Counted from the first letter of the stretch, positions 32,607 through 42,300 are shown. The stretch: DNA of 45,335 bases from an uncultured Bacilli bacterium (GCA_944331835.1 CALVIU010000005.1:1-45335), one strand, 5' to 3'. Translations and numbers: made by a program. Notes: a model not told the origin generated them from the letters alone.

Positions 32607-35129
32607 TTAATTCTCCATCGATTTTAGTTTTTCTTCTTCTTCCGCTAAAGTCTTTCTTTCCTTTTCAACCAATTCTTGCGGAGCCTTATTTACATAGTTA
32701 ACATTCGCTAGTAATTTCTTACGTCTTTCAATACTTTGTTTTAATGATTCAATTTGTTTTTGTTTAAGTTCTAAGTCTTCCTTGCTAAGTACTACTTCGT
32801 AATAGATATCTAAATCATAATCTTGATATTTAACATTTATCTTATTTTTGGCAGATTCTTGAATTATCATATCGTTATTAATCTTTAATACTTTAAATAT
32901 CAAATCATAATTAGCATCACTATTAACTTTTACTTCGTAGTCCTTACCAATTTTGTTTTCTAATTTTACATTTCTAAACATTCTAATAAATTCTAATTTA
33001 GCATTAACACTTTCTAATTCAGTATTAAATACTTCTTTTTTATTGAAAGTTGGATAAGTACTAATCATAATATTTTCTTCTTTAATTGGAAGCATATTAT
33101 AAATTTCATCTGTTACATAAGGCATAAATGGATGTAACATTTTAAGAATACTTGTAAGTACTTTAAGAAGAACTGATTTTGTTGTTAAACTTTCCAAACT
33201 AAATTTAGCAAATTCAATATAATTATCACAAAAATCATTCCAGATAAAACTATAAAGTTCAGAGCCAACGATATTAAATTCGTAATGTTCCATACTCTTA
33301 GTAACTGTTTTTATTAAATTATTTAACTTAGTTAATATCCATTTATCTTCTTCGCTCAAAGCATCTAAAGTATAATTGCTATCGTTTAAGTCTTCGATAT
33401 TCATTAAAACAAAACGTGAAGCATTCCATAACTTATTGATAAAGTTCCAAGTAGAAGCTACTTTTTCTTCATCATAACGAAGATCCATCCCTGAAGCCGT
33501 ACTAGTTGCTAAGAAGAAACGTAGAGAATCAGCCCCATATTTTTCAATAACATCCATTGGATCAACACCATTACCCAAAGACTTACTCATCTTTCTTCCT
33601 TCTTTATCGCGAATCAAACCATGAATTAAGCAATCTTTAAATGGTCTTTTACCTGTAAAATGTAGTCCTTGGAAAGTCATTCTATTTACCCAAAAAGGTA
33701 TAATATCATAACCAGTAACTAAAACATTATTAGGATAAAATTTCTTAAAATCATCAGTAATTTCTGGCCAACCTAAAGTTGAAAATGGCCACAAGGCACT
33801 ACTAAACCAAGTATCTAATACATCTGGATCTTGTACCCAATCATCACCTGGAGCAGTATCTCCAACATATACTTCATCACCCTTATACCAAGCAGGAATT
33901 CTGTGTCCCCACCAAAGTTGACGAGATATACACCAATCATATGTTATTTCCATCCAGTGGTTCATGATTTTTTCAAAACGGGCCGGAACAAAATTTACTT
34001 TAGTATCTTTATTCTTTTGGTTTTCTAAAACAGCATCTGCTAAAGGACGCATTTTAACAAACCATTGCTTTGATAAGTATGGTTCAATCATTACTCCACT
34101 TCGCTCACTATGGCCAACATTATGAGTTATTTCTTTAACAGAAATAAGTAAATCTTGTTCTTCTAAATCTTTAACTAATTCTTCGCGACAAGCGAAACGA
34201 TCAAGGCCTGCATACTTACCAGCATTTTCATTCATTGTGCCATCTGGATTAATGACAACAATTCTTTCTAAATTATGTCGATTCCCTACTTCAAAGTCAT
34301 TAGGATCATGCGCTGGCGTAATCTTAACGATACCTGTTCCAAATTCTGGATCAGCATGTTCATCTCCAATAATTGGAATAAGTCTATTAGATATCGGAAG
34401 TCTTACCATCTTACCAATTAACTTATTGTAACGATTATCTTGCGGATTTACAGCAACTGCAGTATCTCCAAATAATGTTTCAGGTCTTGTTGTTGCAACT
34501 TCCAAATAATCATCAGTTCCCGCAATATAATATTTAATATGATAAAAAGCACCCTTTATTTCTTTATAAATAACTTCTTCATTGGATAAGGCAGTCATCG
34601 CCGCAGGATCCCAGTTAATTATTCTTTCTCCCCGGTAAATTAAACCTTCTTCATATAATTTTTTAAATACATGAACAACTGCTTTATTAAGTCCCTCATC
34701 AAGGGTAAATCTTTCTTTCGAATAACATAAAGATAAACCTAACTTCGCCCATTGTTTATGAATGTTGTCGGCATATTCATCTTTCCAATCCCAAGCATAT
34801 TTTAGCCATTCTTCCCGAGTTAAACTCCTTGGATTAATACCCATATCTTTAAGTTTGGCATCAACTTTAGCTTGGGTAGCAATACCAGCATGATCCATCC
34901 CCGGAAGCCACATAGCATTATAGCCTTGCATTCTTTTAAAACGAATTAAAATATCTTGCAAAGTAGTATCCCAAGCATGACCTAAATGTAGTTTTCCTGT
35001 AACATTTGGTGGGGGAATAACTATCGCATAAGGTGGTAAGCCATCTCTTTCTTCAAAATAATTATTTTGAAGCCAATTCTCATATTTTCCTTCTTCAACA
35101 GATTTATGATCATATTTTTTATCTAACAT
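32607..35129 (-). CDS. valS: Valine-tRNA ligase ValS
   Basis: This class I synthetase of about 840 residues charges tRNA-Val. The HIGH-type motif is in [16 protein letters not shown] and the second motif is KMSKS. The large editing domain and a C-terminal coiled coil ([17 protein letters not shown]) are present. Longer frames from 35192 run through the T-box terminator and are not real. The ATG at 35129 follows AAAGGA at eight bases. Expression is controlled by the upstream T-box leader. Confidence 0.96.
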   Translation of the reverse strand: MLDKKYDHKSVEEGKYENWLQNNYFEERDGLPPYAIVIPPPNVTGKLHLGHAWDTTLQDILIRFKRMQGYNAMWLPGMDHAGIATQAKVDAKLKDMGINPRSLTREEWLKYAWDWKDEYADNIHKQWAKLGLSLCYSKERFTLDEGLNKAVVHVFKKLYEEGLIYRGERIINWDPAAMTALSNEEVIYKEIKGAFYHIKYYIAGTDDYLEVATTRPETLFGDTAVAVNPQDNRYNKLIGKMVRLPISNRLIPIIGDEHADPEFGTGIVKITPAHDPNDFEVGNRHNLERIVVINPDGTMNENAGKYAGLDRFACREELVKDLEEQDLLISVKEITHNVGHSERSGVMIEPYLSKQWFVKMRPLADAVLENQKNKDTKVNFVPARFEKIMNHWMEITYDWCISRQLWWGHRIPAWYKGDEVYVGDTAPGDDWVQDPDVLDTWFSSALWPFSTLGWPEITDDFKKFYPNNVLVTGYDIIPFWVNRMTFQGLHFTGKRPFKDCLIHGLIRDKEGRKMSKSLGNGVDPMDVIEKYGADSLRFFLATSTASGMDLRYDEEKVASTWNFINKLWNASRFVLMNIEDLNDSNYTLDALSEEDKWILTKLNNLIKTVTKSMEHYEFNIVGSELYSFIWNDFCDNYIEFAKFSLESLTTKSVLLKVLTSILKMLHPFMPYVTDEIYNMLPIKEENIMISTYPTFNKKEVFNTELESVNAKLEFIRMFRNVKLENKIGKDYEVKVNSDANYDLIFKVLKINNDMIIQESAKNKINVKYQDYDLDIYYEVVLSKEDLELKQKQIESLKQSIERRKKLLANVNYVNKAPQELVEKERKTLAEEEEKLKSMEN

Positions 35130-35149
35130 ATTATTCATCCTTTCCAAAA

Positions 35150-35336
35150 ATAAAAAAGGATGATACCAAGGAGTCATAAATGACGGTACCATCCTTTATT
35201 TAACTTAATTATTTTAAGGCATCTCTGCCGTATTTCTCCATTTGCAACCTTCAAATAACCTTAATTTTAGTTTCCACCAACCACTAAATCTCTTTAAATA
35301 AGTATTATTTTACTCCTCAAATTTCTTCAAAACACA
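35150..35336 (-). promoter_or_regulatory. T-box riboswitch controlling valS
   Basis: In the sense direction the leader has a stem I region with GGTTGGTGGAAAC and a likely specifier GTT (Val) in GAAGGTTGC, then a GGCA/TGCC hairpin. The T-box proper, GGATGGTACCG, follows. The terminator pairs GGATGGTACC (35185-35194) with GGTATCATCC (35158-35167) before a run of Ts (35151-35157). Uncharged tRNA-Val should favour the antiterminator and switch valS on. Confidence 0.9.
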
Positions 35337-35341
35337 AACTT

Positions 35342-35370
35342 ATTTTAACAAAAAATTTAAGCTTGTTCAA
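35342..35370 (-). promoter_or_regulatory. Promoter of the valS leader
   Basis: TTGAAC (35365-35370), 17 bases, TAAAAT (35342-35347) on the minus strand, with TGT extending the -10. The -35 lies in the last codons of the upstream gene. Confidence 0.7.
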
Positions 35371-36280
35371 TAGTTTGATACAAATTTCCATCTAACATTA
35401 TTTCTACCCCTGCCTCTGTTTCGTTAAAATATAACGAAGTATAAGATGGCAATGTTATTCTTCTAATCTCAGCTGAACTTAAATCTTGATAAACTGATAA
35501 AGAATTATCTGGATTAAGTATTATTATATAATCTTGCGTAGCATATACTCCACTCTTTGTAACTGCCCCTAAAAATTCTTGATTATTATAATTATATATA
35601 TGATAAGCATTATCATAAGTAATATAATAATTATCATTAAAATCTACTATTTCTTGTGAAAATGCCGGATAACTACTAGTTCCATCAGAATTTAAAATAT
35701 ACCAATAATTATTCCTTTTAGCAATAAACTTTGAAGTATCCAATTTACCATCTATAATATGAGCAGGTAGACTAATATATTCATAATCGTAATCAATAGT
35801 TACAACTAACGTTTGATCATTTACTGTAACTACTCCCCAGAAATCACCACTTCTAACAATTAATATTTGTGATGCATGCTCAACCCTATATGTTTTTATT
35901 GCATCAAAATTACTAATAGTTCTTCCTAACAAAACACTATAAACATAATCATATCTATCTTGATGAAATATTGCAACATTAGGATTTAAAACTGTTGGAA
36001 TTTCATAATTTCCATCTTTAAAATAATTTGTATGATAATTATTATCATCAATTACTGTTGTAGTTTGAGTACAATCAACACAATCATATGTAGCAATAAG
36101 CTCATCATTATAATAAAAATACACTTTATTATTATATAAAAAATCATGATTAGGATTATCATCAACAATTGTTGGACCATCTTCAGTCCTTGCAGAACTC
36201 CTATAAGTCCCAACTATTGAAGCTGGAAGGAATATTGCTAACAAAACTATAATAGTAATTAAAGTTTTCTTATCTTGCAT
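35357..36280 (-). CDS. Membrane-anchored WG-repeat-like surface protein
   Basis: This 307-residue protein has one N-terminal helix (about residues 7-25) and an outside domain of beta-strand repeats. The repeats follow the pattern of a short polar turn, an aromatic pair and a strand (SGDFWGVVTVNDQTLVVTID, RNNYWYILNSDG, DGNLYQTI). This resembles WG or propeller-like repeats. The pair CVDC near residue 65 may bind metal or form a disulfide. GGGAGG precedes the ATG. It lies nine bases behind the related larger gene. Confidence 0.6.
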   Translation of the reverse strand: MQDKKTLITIIVLLAIFLPASIVGTYRSSARTEDGPTIVDDNPNHDFLYNNKVYFYYNDELIATYDCVDCTQTTTVIDDNNYHTNYFKDGNYEIPTVLNPNVAIFHQDRYDYVYSVLLGRTISNFDAIKTYRVEHASQILIVRSGDFWGVVTVNDQTLVVTIDYDYEYISLPAHIIDGKLDTSKFIAKRNNYWYILNSDGTSSYPAFSQEIVDFNDNYYITYDNAYHIYNYNNQEFLGAVTKSGVYATQDYIIILNPDNSLSVYQDLSSAEIRRITLPSYTSLYFNETEAGVEIMLDGNLYQTIEQA

Positions 36281-36289
36281 ATTTCCTCC

Positions 36290-38419
36290 CTAACTCAAAT
36301 TAATTTCTACTACTTGATTACTTCCATTATGTGTATAAGTTAATACCAAAACATTACCATTTAAGCCATATTTTAATTCATTACTACAATCTTTTCCATC
36401 AATTACTATATCAAGATTTTCTGCTATATTAATATTACCTTTAGCAAATGTATAAACCCCCACTTTATTAGAACTATCTACTGTAATATAATATTTTTCT
36501 TCCAAAGCAATATATTTATATTCTCCACTTACAATACTGCCATCTAAATTATAAATAACATAATTATCACTAGATTTAACTAAAATATAATCTCCTTTAT
36601 AATCTACAATTTCATTTTTAGTTTCAATATTTTCAGTTATTTCATTTCCCTTTGTATCAAACAAATGATATGTTCCATCGCTTCTTTGCATCAATATATT
36701 ACCATTTAGTCCAGATGCCTTAGTATTAGTATTTCCATCATCATCTTTAAATGCGATAAGACCATTTACATTACTTGATTCAATATTTATAAGTCCATAA
36801 GAATCACTAGTATTTTTAGCTAACACTATTGTACCAGCAGTTTCTACAAAATTAATCTTATTTTCATTATTATAATATTTAGCATCAACTTCTTTATAAG
36901 TAGCCATATTCTTACTATTTCTTAAATCATATAAAATTATATTGTCATTTGCTCCAGGCCTTGAAGTATCAGCTATAAATACATATCTTTCATTATATAT
37001 TGGTAAATATCCTAAATCCGGATTATCTTCTTCCTTAAAAACATTACTTTCTTTAGCAACAAAACAATTTGTAAGTTCTGTTGTAGATTCTGTTACTTCA
37101 TTAGCATAATTACATGCATAACTACCTAACACTTCCGTTTTCTCTGCATCTTTATAGAAATATAGCTTACCTTGAAAATAACTATAATATTCCTGAGTCT
37201 TACTAAATTTACCCTCATTTAGATTAACATCAGTATATTCCTCATCATATTCAATTCTTAAAGTATTTCCATTAACATAAGCATCAAAAGCTTCTTCTTT
37301 ACCAGTTTGAACTAATTCATCATTAAATATTAATTCTGTATTATATTTATTACTACTAATCCGTATTCCTTCCATAGTCATATTATCTGCATCTTTATCA
37401 AATACGTATAATCTTTTATTATCAGCAGCAATTATATAAGAATCTACAAAACGAATATAATCATATGCTTCCTCGCTTTGTCTTACACCTTGATAATTAT
37501 AAATGTAATAGTCCCCATCAATTTCTACACTAATATTAGTACCATCAAAGTTTTTGATTTCACCAGGAATATTCTTACTTACTTCACTACCTTCTAAATC
37601 AAGTAAAACATAGTTACTGTTATTAGCTCCAACTATTGCATCACTTTCAAGAATATATCCTAAATAATCATACTCAAATTCAATCAAATTTTCTACATTA
37701 TCTTCACTAAATACTAATGTACCATAATTATCATCTAAATCTTTAACAATCACTTTATCACTACTTACTTCCTTAACTAGTGCATATTCATCTGTTACTT
37801 CTTTAGATTCAATATTGTATAATAAAACATTGCCATCTTCAGTCTCAGTATTATCATATATAAATACATAGTTATCTAGTATTATATCACTTCTAAATTC
37901 AACTGGAATTCCATTTTCATAGACATTTTTATTTACATCAAAATCATCTTCATTGCTGTAATAAGCAACATAACATAATTCTTCATCTTTATTAGTGCAT
38001 TCGTATTCCCCTAATTCTTCATCATTTTCTCCTAGGAATACTAACCAGCCATCTTCATAACGGTAATTATCTTTTTCAACTATTACAACTGGTTCTTCAG
38101 GTTTCTTATTTTCCTCTTCGTCATCTTTTTTAAATACCAAGAAATAAAGAAGAATTCCAACTATAACAAGAAGTAATATAACACCACAAACAATCATAAT
38201 TACCTTTTGTTTTTTACTTAACTGACTCCATTTACTAGGACCTTTAGGTTTCTTTTCTTTTTTCTTCTTTTTCTTACCATCCTCTGGATCGGTTACTTCA
38301 GGCATATCATATTGGGTATTAGTTATTTCTTCATTCTCATCAATTTCCACAATCTCATTTTTGTTCTTATTTTCCTCTTCATTCTTTTTTATTTCATTTA
38401 AGATATCATCTTCTAACAT
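36290..38419 (-). CDS. Large membrane-anchored WG-repeat-like protein
   Basis: This protein of about 709 residues has a cytoplasmic acidic and Lys-rich region (residues 1-80, with GKKKKKKEKKPKGPSK) and one membrane helix (about 90-112). A long outside domain of some 600 residues follows, with short beta repeats of the type NSNYVLLDLEGSEV and GDYYIYNYQGV. Such repeats form propeller-like folds. An upstream in-frame ATG at 38434 exists, but the ATG at 38419 has GGAGG seven bases before it. It is probably co-expressed with the smaller paralog downstream. The binding partner is unknown. Confidence 0.6.
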   Translation of the reverse strand: MLEDDILNEIKKNEEENKNKNEIVEIDENEEITNTQYDMPEVTDPEDGKKKKKKEKKPKGPSKWSQLSKKQKVIMIVCGVILLLVIVGILLYFLVFKKDDEEENKKPEEPVVIVEKDNYRYEDGWLVFLGENDEELGEYECTNKDEELCYVAYYSNEDDFDVNKNVYENGIPVEFRSDIILDNYVFIYDNTETEDGNVLLYNIESKEVTDEYALVKEVSSDKVIVKDLDDNYGTLVFSEDNVENLIEFEYDYLGYILESDAIVGANNSNYVLLDLEGSEVSKNIPGEIKNFDGTNISVEIDGDYYIYNYQGVRQSEEAYDYIRFVDSYIIAADNKRLYVFDKDADNMTMEGIRISSNKYNTELIFNDELVQTGKEEAFDAYVNGNTLRIEYDEEYTDVNLNEGKFSKTQEYYSYFQGKLYFYKDAEKTEVLGSYACNYANEVTESTTELTNCFVAKESNVFKEEDNPDLGYLPIYNERYVFIADTSRPGANDNIILYDLRNSKNMATYKEVDAKYYNNENKINFVETAGTIVLAKNTSDSYGLINIESSNVNGLIAFKDDDGNTNTKASGLNGNILMQRSDGTYHLFDTKGNEITENIETKNEIVDYKGDYILVKSSDNYVIYNLDGSIVSGEYKYIALEEKYYITVDSSNKVGVYTFAKGNINIAENLDIVIDGKDCSNELKYGLNGNVLVLTYTHNGSNQVVEINLS

Positions 38420-38466
38420 AAGTTTAACCTCCATATCTTATGAAATAATTGTAGCATATTTTTAGG

Positions 38467-38494
38467 TATTTTAAAAGAGTCTTATGACTCTTTT
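38467..38494 (-). terminator. Terminator of the ToxN gene
   Basis: AAAAGAGTC (38473-38481) and GACTCTTTT (38486-38494) form a nine-pair stem over the toxN stop codon. Ts follow on the minus strand. Confidence 0.75.
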
Positions 38495-38994
38495 GTATTG
38501 TTATATTGTTTACAGGCTTTCTCTAATAATTTGAAATTACAACATCTATTTTTTATACTTAATGGTAATTTATTATTTATATACAATTTATATAATTTTT
38601 GAGATTTATTTTTAACTTTATCCAAATTATTATTTAACCAAATCAATTGTTTTTGTAACAATATTAAATATTTAACTTCATTAATATCTTTTGATTTTCT
38701 ATTTAAATCCGGCAAAATATAGTTTTTGCTAGTAACAGGAATCATATTATTAAAATTAATAGCTCCTAGAATACCATTATCAATTTTTAGAAAGTCTATA
38801 GTATTTTTCATAACTAAATGTTTTGGTTTGGGGCTATATAATGGAGCAAAGTATTCTAACTCACCAATATTAAATAATATTCCGATAAATGGTCTAGTAT
38901 CTTTCTTGCCATAATTATAAGCAACCCTTGAATCTAAAGTTCTTAAATAATTACAATAATTTGTATCAATAATTACTAATTTTAAGTTATACAT
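38482..38994 (-). CDS. ToxN/AbiQ-family type III toxin
   Basis: This 170-residue protein belongs to the ToxN/AbiQ/CptN endoribonuclease family. Visible features are an N-terminal YLRTLDSRVAYNYGKKDTRP, FIGILFNI, then APLYSPKPKHLVMKN and ILGAINFNNMIPV. The family cuts mRNA and its own repeat RNA and is held inactive by that RNA. Many members cause abortive infection against phage. Three RNA repeats and a terminator lie upstream in the right order, so the locus looks complete. The ribosome site is GGGGG. Confidence 0.92.
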   Translation of the reverse strand: MYNLKLVIIDTNYCNYLRTLDSRVAYNYGKKDTRPFIGILFNIGELEYFAPLYSPKPKHLVMKNTIDFLKIDNGILGAINFNNMIPVTSKNYILPDLNRKSKDINEVKYLILLQKQLIWLNNNLDKVKNKSQKLYKLYINNKLPLSIKNRCCNFKLLEKACKQYNNTKES

Positions 38995-39043
38995 TTTATA
39001 ACCCCCTTCTCTAATTATATGTATTTTATCATAGATTTACATA

Positions 39044-39073
39044 AAGCAAAAGACTGAAATGTTACTTTCAGTC
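39044..39073 (-). terminator. Terminator between the type III antitoxin RNA and the toxin gene
   Basis: GACTGAAA (39052-39059) and TTTCAGTC (39066-39073) pair, followed by four Ts and GCTTT on the minus strand. In type III loci this weak terminator sets the excess of RNA antitoxin over toxin mRNA. Confidence 0.82.
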
Positions 39074-39185
39074 AACTTTTTTAGTTCCCATTTATGGCTG
39101 GGTTCACCGCTTTATTAGTTTCCATTTAATGGCTGGATTCACCGCTTTGTTAGTTCCCCATTTTCGGCTGGGTTCACCACTTTTT
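39074..39185 (-). ncRNA. Type III antitoxin RNA repeats (ToxI-like)
   Basis: Three tandem repeats of 34-35 bases (starting at 39081, 39115 and 39150 on the plus strand) share GGTGAACCCAGCC and ATGGGAACTAA in the sense direction. CCCA near the start of each repeat can pair with TGGG further on, as in the pseudoknot of ToxI RNAs. The middle repeat has GGTGAATCCAGCC with a matching change to TGGAAACT, so CCCA/TGGG becomes TCCA/TGGA, a compensatory change. The toxin should cut between repeats and be inhibited by them. Confidence 0.88.
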
Positions 39186-39186
39186 A

Positions 39187-39204
39187 ACAACTACCTTAGT
39201 AGTT
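39187..39204 (-). promoter_or_regulatory. Hairpin and likely promoter zone before the antitoxin repeats
   Basis: AACTAC and GTAGTT form a six-pair hairpin at the 5' end of the repeat RNA. A TATAAT box lies just upstream on the minus strand, but I see no convincing -35. Confidence 0.4.
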
Positions 39205-39274
39205 ATTAATATTATATGCATTTTTTCTAATGCAAATAAATAATATCATACTATCCCTATTATTTCAATAACTT

Positions 39275-40114
39275 TTAATTATTTTTAAAGTCTTGATACC
39301 AACTATCTAGTTTATCTTTTACACTATTAAATACTTTACCACCGACATCTCCTAGGAAGTTAATAGCATTCTTTGTGTAATATACTAATTCGTCTTTAGC
39401 ATCTATTATGCTTTGATAATTTTCTTCCCCTAGTTTTTCGCGAGCAAAGTTATTTAAGCTATTAGCACCACTCTTAATAATTTCACTAGCCTTATTAAAT
39501 GCTTTACTAGCAGTATCACTAATAGTTTCTTTATATCCCGGTATCTTACTTTCAATAGCACTATCAACTTTACTAGCAATTTCTAATACTTTTTGTTTTC
39601 CGCTATCAGTTAATTCATCAAAAGTAACTCCACTAATTTCTCCATTATAGAACAAAAAATCTACAATACTTACAAATACACCTTTAGCAGAATCCGCAAA
39701 TGATGAATCACTTCCATCACCATTATTTATTTTAGTTAAAGAACTTTCCAAACTATTAATAACTACTTCATCATTATTTGAATAATTACTTGTCTCACTA
39801 ATGTCATTAGTATTATTAGTAGAATTATTACTTTGAGTATTTTTACTACTTGTACTATCATCATTACTTATAATATTTATAGAATTATTTTCACTACTAC
39901 TATTATCACTTATTACCTGTTCTTCTTTAATATCTATTTCATCACCAATTACTTCAATTTCATTATTGCTATTATTACTTTCAGTACTAGCTACCATATC
40001 TACACGAGTATAAACTTCTTTTTTATTTATGTTTAATCCAATTACCAATCCTATGGCAAGTATTACTATAGCCCCAATTATAAATGGTAAATTAGAATTC
40101 TTAACATACTTCAT
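39275..40114 (-). CDS. Membrane-anchored hypothetical protein with Ser/Asn-rich linker
   Basis: This 279-residue protein has an N-terminal membrane helix (about residues 8-27) and a flexible linker of Ser, Asn and Thr (about 45-120). A helical outside domain of some 140 residues follows (AKGVFVSIVDFLFYNGEI, LTDSGKQKVLEIASKVDSAI). It has no known catalytic motif. Its promoter is strong (40138-40166) and AGGAGG precedes the ATG. I cannot name the family. Confidence 0.62.
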   Translation of the reverse strand: MKYVKNSNLPFIIGAIVILAIGLVIGLNINKKEVYTRVDMVASTESNNSNNEIEVIGDEIDIKEEQVISDNSSSENNSINIISNDDSTSSKNTQSNNSTNNTNDISETSNYSNNDEVVINSLESSLTKINNGDGSDSSFADSAKGVFVSIVDFLFYNGEISGVTFDELTDSGKQKVLEIASKVDSAIESKIPGYKETISDTASKAFNKASEIIKSGANSLNNFAREKLGEENYQSIIDAKDELVYYTKNAINFLGDVGGKVFNSVKDKLDSWYQDFKNN

Positions 40115-40137
40115 AAAAAATCCCCTCCTTGCAGTAT

Positions 40138-40166
40138 ATTATACTACAAAGAAGGGAAAGCGTCAA
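40138..40166 (-). promoter_or_regulatory. Promoter of the 39275 gene
   Basis: TTGACG (40161-40166), 17 bases, TATAAT (40138-40143) on the minus strand, near consensus. Confidence 0.8.
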
Positions 40167-40284
40167 AAAGGGGCATAACATGCTAGTCATATATGACAAA
40201 TTAAGTTTCTACTTCATCAAATTAATCTAGCAAACCTTTTTCTCAATACCACAGATTCACACTTGCTTTTTTATGTTGATAACT

Positions 40285-40323
40285 CGGCGGCCTCCGGGCG
40301 GATTGAGAGCCGCCGGCGGAGGC
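40285..40323 (-). other. Very GC-rich hairpin behind the TasA-like gene
   Basis: CGGCGGC (40285-40291) pairs perfectly with GCCGCCG (40309-40315). An alternative fold pairs GCCTCC (40290-40295) with GGAGGC (40318-40323). No run of Ts follows at once. In a genome this AT-rich the element stands out. It begins 11 bases behind the stop codon of the gene with the GC-rich 3' end, the place where retroelement targets often carry a hairpin. Confidence 0.65.
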
Positions 40324-40333
40324 TTAAAGGCCA

Positions 40334-42259
40334 TCACACTGCAAGGCGATATGGATCACTTGAAGTTCCTGTTCCTCCGCTAAGTTCTACATTAGATTCT
40401 AGATAAAAGACCGGTCTAGCGGCATACCCGAGGCGAGCGCTATAGCTGTCCAAGTAGCCGTTGCTGCTCACATTAAACACGTAGTCACTGCTCGACGAAT
40501 TCGGAGTTACTGTCCATTCATCAAGCTCCATATATAGCCAATTGTTTGATGTTATTGTTGAACTGTCATAATCGCCTATAACTGTTGCCCACGCATCGGG
40601 ACTTGCGGCATATCCATAATCGCTTGGATACATTAATCCTATTTCATCGCTATATGTAATTGGATTACTTCCATATCCCGTGTTATTTCTTTCGCCATTA
40701 TAAAATGCTTTGGCTGTATTATCCCTTGATGTCATTCCTCCCAGATGCCATGTTGTTTCTGCTATTAAGTTTTGCCATGTTGCACCTAAATAATTCCAAT
40801 AATTGGTATTTAGATTTATTGTATTAAATTCACTTGTTGTCCAGTTATTTGATCCATACGTACTTACACTTGTATCATAATTCCATCTATATGCTGCTAT
40901 TGTACTTGTATCCATACTTCCTTTATAATTTGAAGTTGATTGATTATATGTACCATAATAATCTCTTCCATCCGTTCCAAGCATATCACTTGTTGTATAA
41001 TCGTTCTTTATTAATTTTACTTTTCCATCAAATACTCCGATGATTCTATATAGGTTTTCTGCTGGACATGTTTCTTCATCATTTCCAAAGCATACATAAT
41101 TAATTGGATTTGCTCCTGCATATCGATATGAATAATCTTCTGCATCGAGTACAGCAGTTTCAATAGTTCCACTACCTACATTAATCATTATAACTGTGGA
41201 ATATACTGTCATTGCTGCATATCCACTACATGATTCTTGTGATACCGGAGTATTATTATTCATATCTGTATATACAGTCGCTCCACTAGTGGTTGTTTTA
41301 CAAGTTCCACCATCCCATGTTACTTCTTCAACTATACCTTCTGCTAAACCGTCGGTAATTACTGATGCATCATAATACATACCCGCAAATGAATAAACGG
41401 TGTTACAATCTTCTGCATTTGTTGACGGAGCGCCATCAGGAAAACTTAACACTTGGTTGCCTTCAAACATACAATATTCATTTTCACTAGTATATGTACC
41501 ATTATGATAATATAATCCATTTGATTCTGGATTTTCTTCGTTATATAACCTTGCTATATCACATGCCATTGTGCCTGGCTCACATATTTCATGATAATTT
41601 GTCTCACCCCTGCTTAATATTATTTCAGCATCTAATGTACTCCCGCCATTTTCTGATTGATTGGTTGTTAAATTTATAAACGTTACTGTAAATATCCAAT
41701 CTTGTTCTGTTGCATCTGTACTTGAACTTGATGTTATTTCATAATTGCTTGCTATATTAATTAGACCAGATGCTGTTGTTATATCAAAACCTTTAGTAAT
41801 AGTTCCATCAGCATTTTCAGCTTCAACATATTTTAAATCGCTATTTGCAAGTTTTGTAACGGGATTTCCTTCTGGATCTGTTATAGTAAGTACTATCTCT
41901 GGCTTGTTATCTTCTGTTGTATAGATGTATTCATTTGTATTTATTAAAAAATATACATAATAATCAAATGTTGCACTCTTATTTGTGGAATTGGCAAGTA
42001 ATGATGCTGTTCCTGTTGCTGTGTCTGAAAGTCCTCCACCACCTTCAACTACATTAAATTGAGTTGGGTTTAGAGTTATATCCTTATCAATACTAAATTG
42101 TAAGTTATCGGTTGTATCTGCTGTTATATTAACATTGCCTATAGCACTACCAGATATTTGGGCTACTATATAAGCAAAAGATATACCTATAAATACTACA
42201 AGTACACTTACTAAGATTATTATTTTTTTACGCTTATCGTTTAATTTTGTTTGTTCCAT
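40334..42259 (-). CDS. TasA-like surface protein with hypervariable-looking C-terminus
   Basis: This 641-residue protein has a signal or anchor helix (about residues 13-33) and a TasA-like beta domain (to about 225; paralog of 12826-13464). A Cys-containing middle follows (CEPGTMACDIARLY). The C-terminal domain from about 400 (YRIIGVFDGKVKLIKNDY, EIGLMYPSDYGYAAS, RPVFYLESNVELSGGTGTSS) also occurs in the pseudogene at 25150. The last part before RPVFYL is 55% GC (40411-40510) against 28% in the body (40801-40900). Thirty codons in a row there have no A in the third place. An adhesin or binding protein diversified at its C-terminal domain is a possible reading. A TGT-extended TATAAT lies upstream. 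Confidence 0.7.
   Translation of the reverse strand: MEQTKLNDKRKKIIILVSVLVVFIGISFAYIVAQISGSAIGNVNITADTTDNLQFSIDKDITLNPTQFNVVEGGGGLSDTATGTASLLANSTNKSATFDYYVYFLINTNEYIYTTEDNKPEIVLTITDPEGNPVTKLANSDLKYVEAENADGTITKGFDITTASGLINIASNYEITSSSSTDATEQDWIFTVTFINLTTNQSENGGSTLDAEIILSRGETNYHEICEPGTMACDIARLYNEENPESNGLYYHNGTYTSENEYCMFEGNQVLSFPDGAPSTNAEDCNTVYSFAGMYYDASVITDGLAEGIVEEVTWDGGTCKTTTSGATVYTDMNNNTPVSQESCSGYAAMTVYSTVIMINVGSGTIETAVLDAEDYSYRYAGANPINYVCFGNDEETCPAENLYRIIGVFDGKVKLIKNDYTTSDMLGTDGRDYYGTYNQSTSNYKGSMDTSTIAAYRWNYDTSVSTYGSNNWTTSEFNTINLNTNYWNYLGATWQNLIAETTWHLGGMTSRDNTAKAFYNGERNNTGYGSNPITYSDEIGLMYPSDYGYAASPDAWATVIGDYDSSTITSNNWLYMELDEWTVTPNSSSSDYVFNVSSNGYLDSYSARLGYAARPVFYLESNVELSGGTGTSSDPYRLAV
40405..40512 (-). 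other. Possible diversity-generating variable region
   Basis: From ACT CCG AAT to GCC GCT, 30 consecutive sense codons lack A in the wobble position; A endings return directly after (AGA, CTA, GAA). GC content is 55%. This fits adenine-directed mutagenesis of a codon set kept free of wobble A. No template repeat or reverse transcriptase is present in the window. Confidence 0.4.
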
Positions 42260-42294
42260 TTTTATCTACTCCTCTTTATTTTTAATCTATATCC

Positions 42295-42300
42295 ATTATA
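42295..42300 (-). promoter_or_regulatory. Extended -10 of the TasA-like gene
   Basis: TATAAT with TGT directly before it on the minus strand, about 36 bases before the ATG at 42259. The -35 is poor, which suits a regulated promoter next to the divergent HTH gene. Confidence 0.5.

Noticed and set aside
34237-34431. Plus-strand frames inside valS
   Set aside because: They are shadows of the valS coding strand without ribosome sites.
39081-39184. CRISPR array
   Set aside because: The repeats are directly adjacent with no spacers, and a ToxN gene follows; they are type III antitoxin repeats.
40285-40323. Integron attC site
   Set aside because: The hairpin is GC-rich and imperfect, but the conserved RYYYAAC and GTTRRRY ends are absent and no integron integrase is present.
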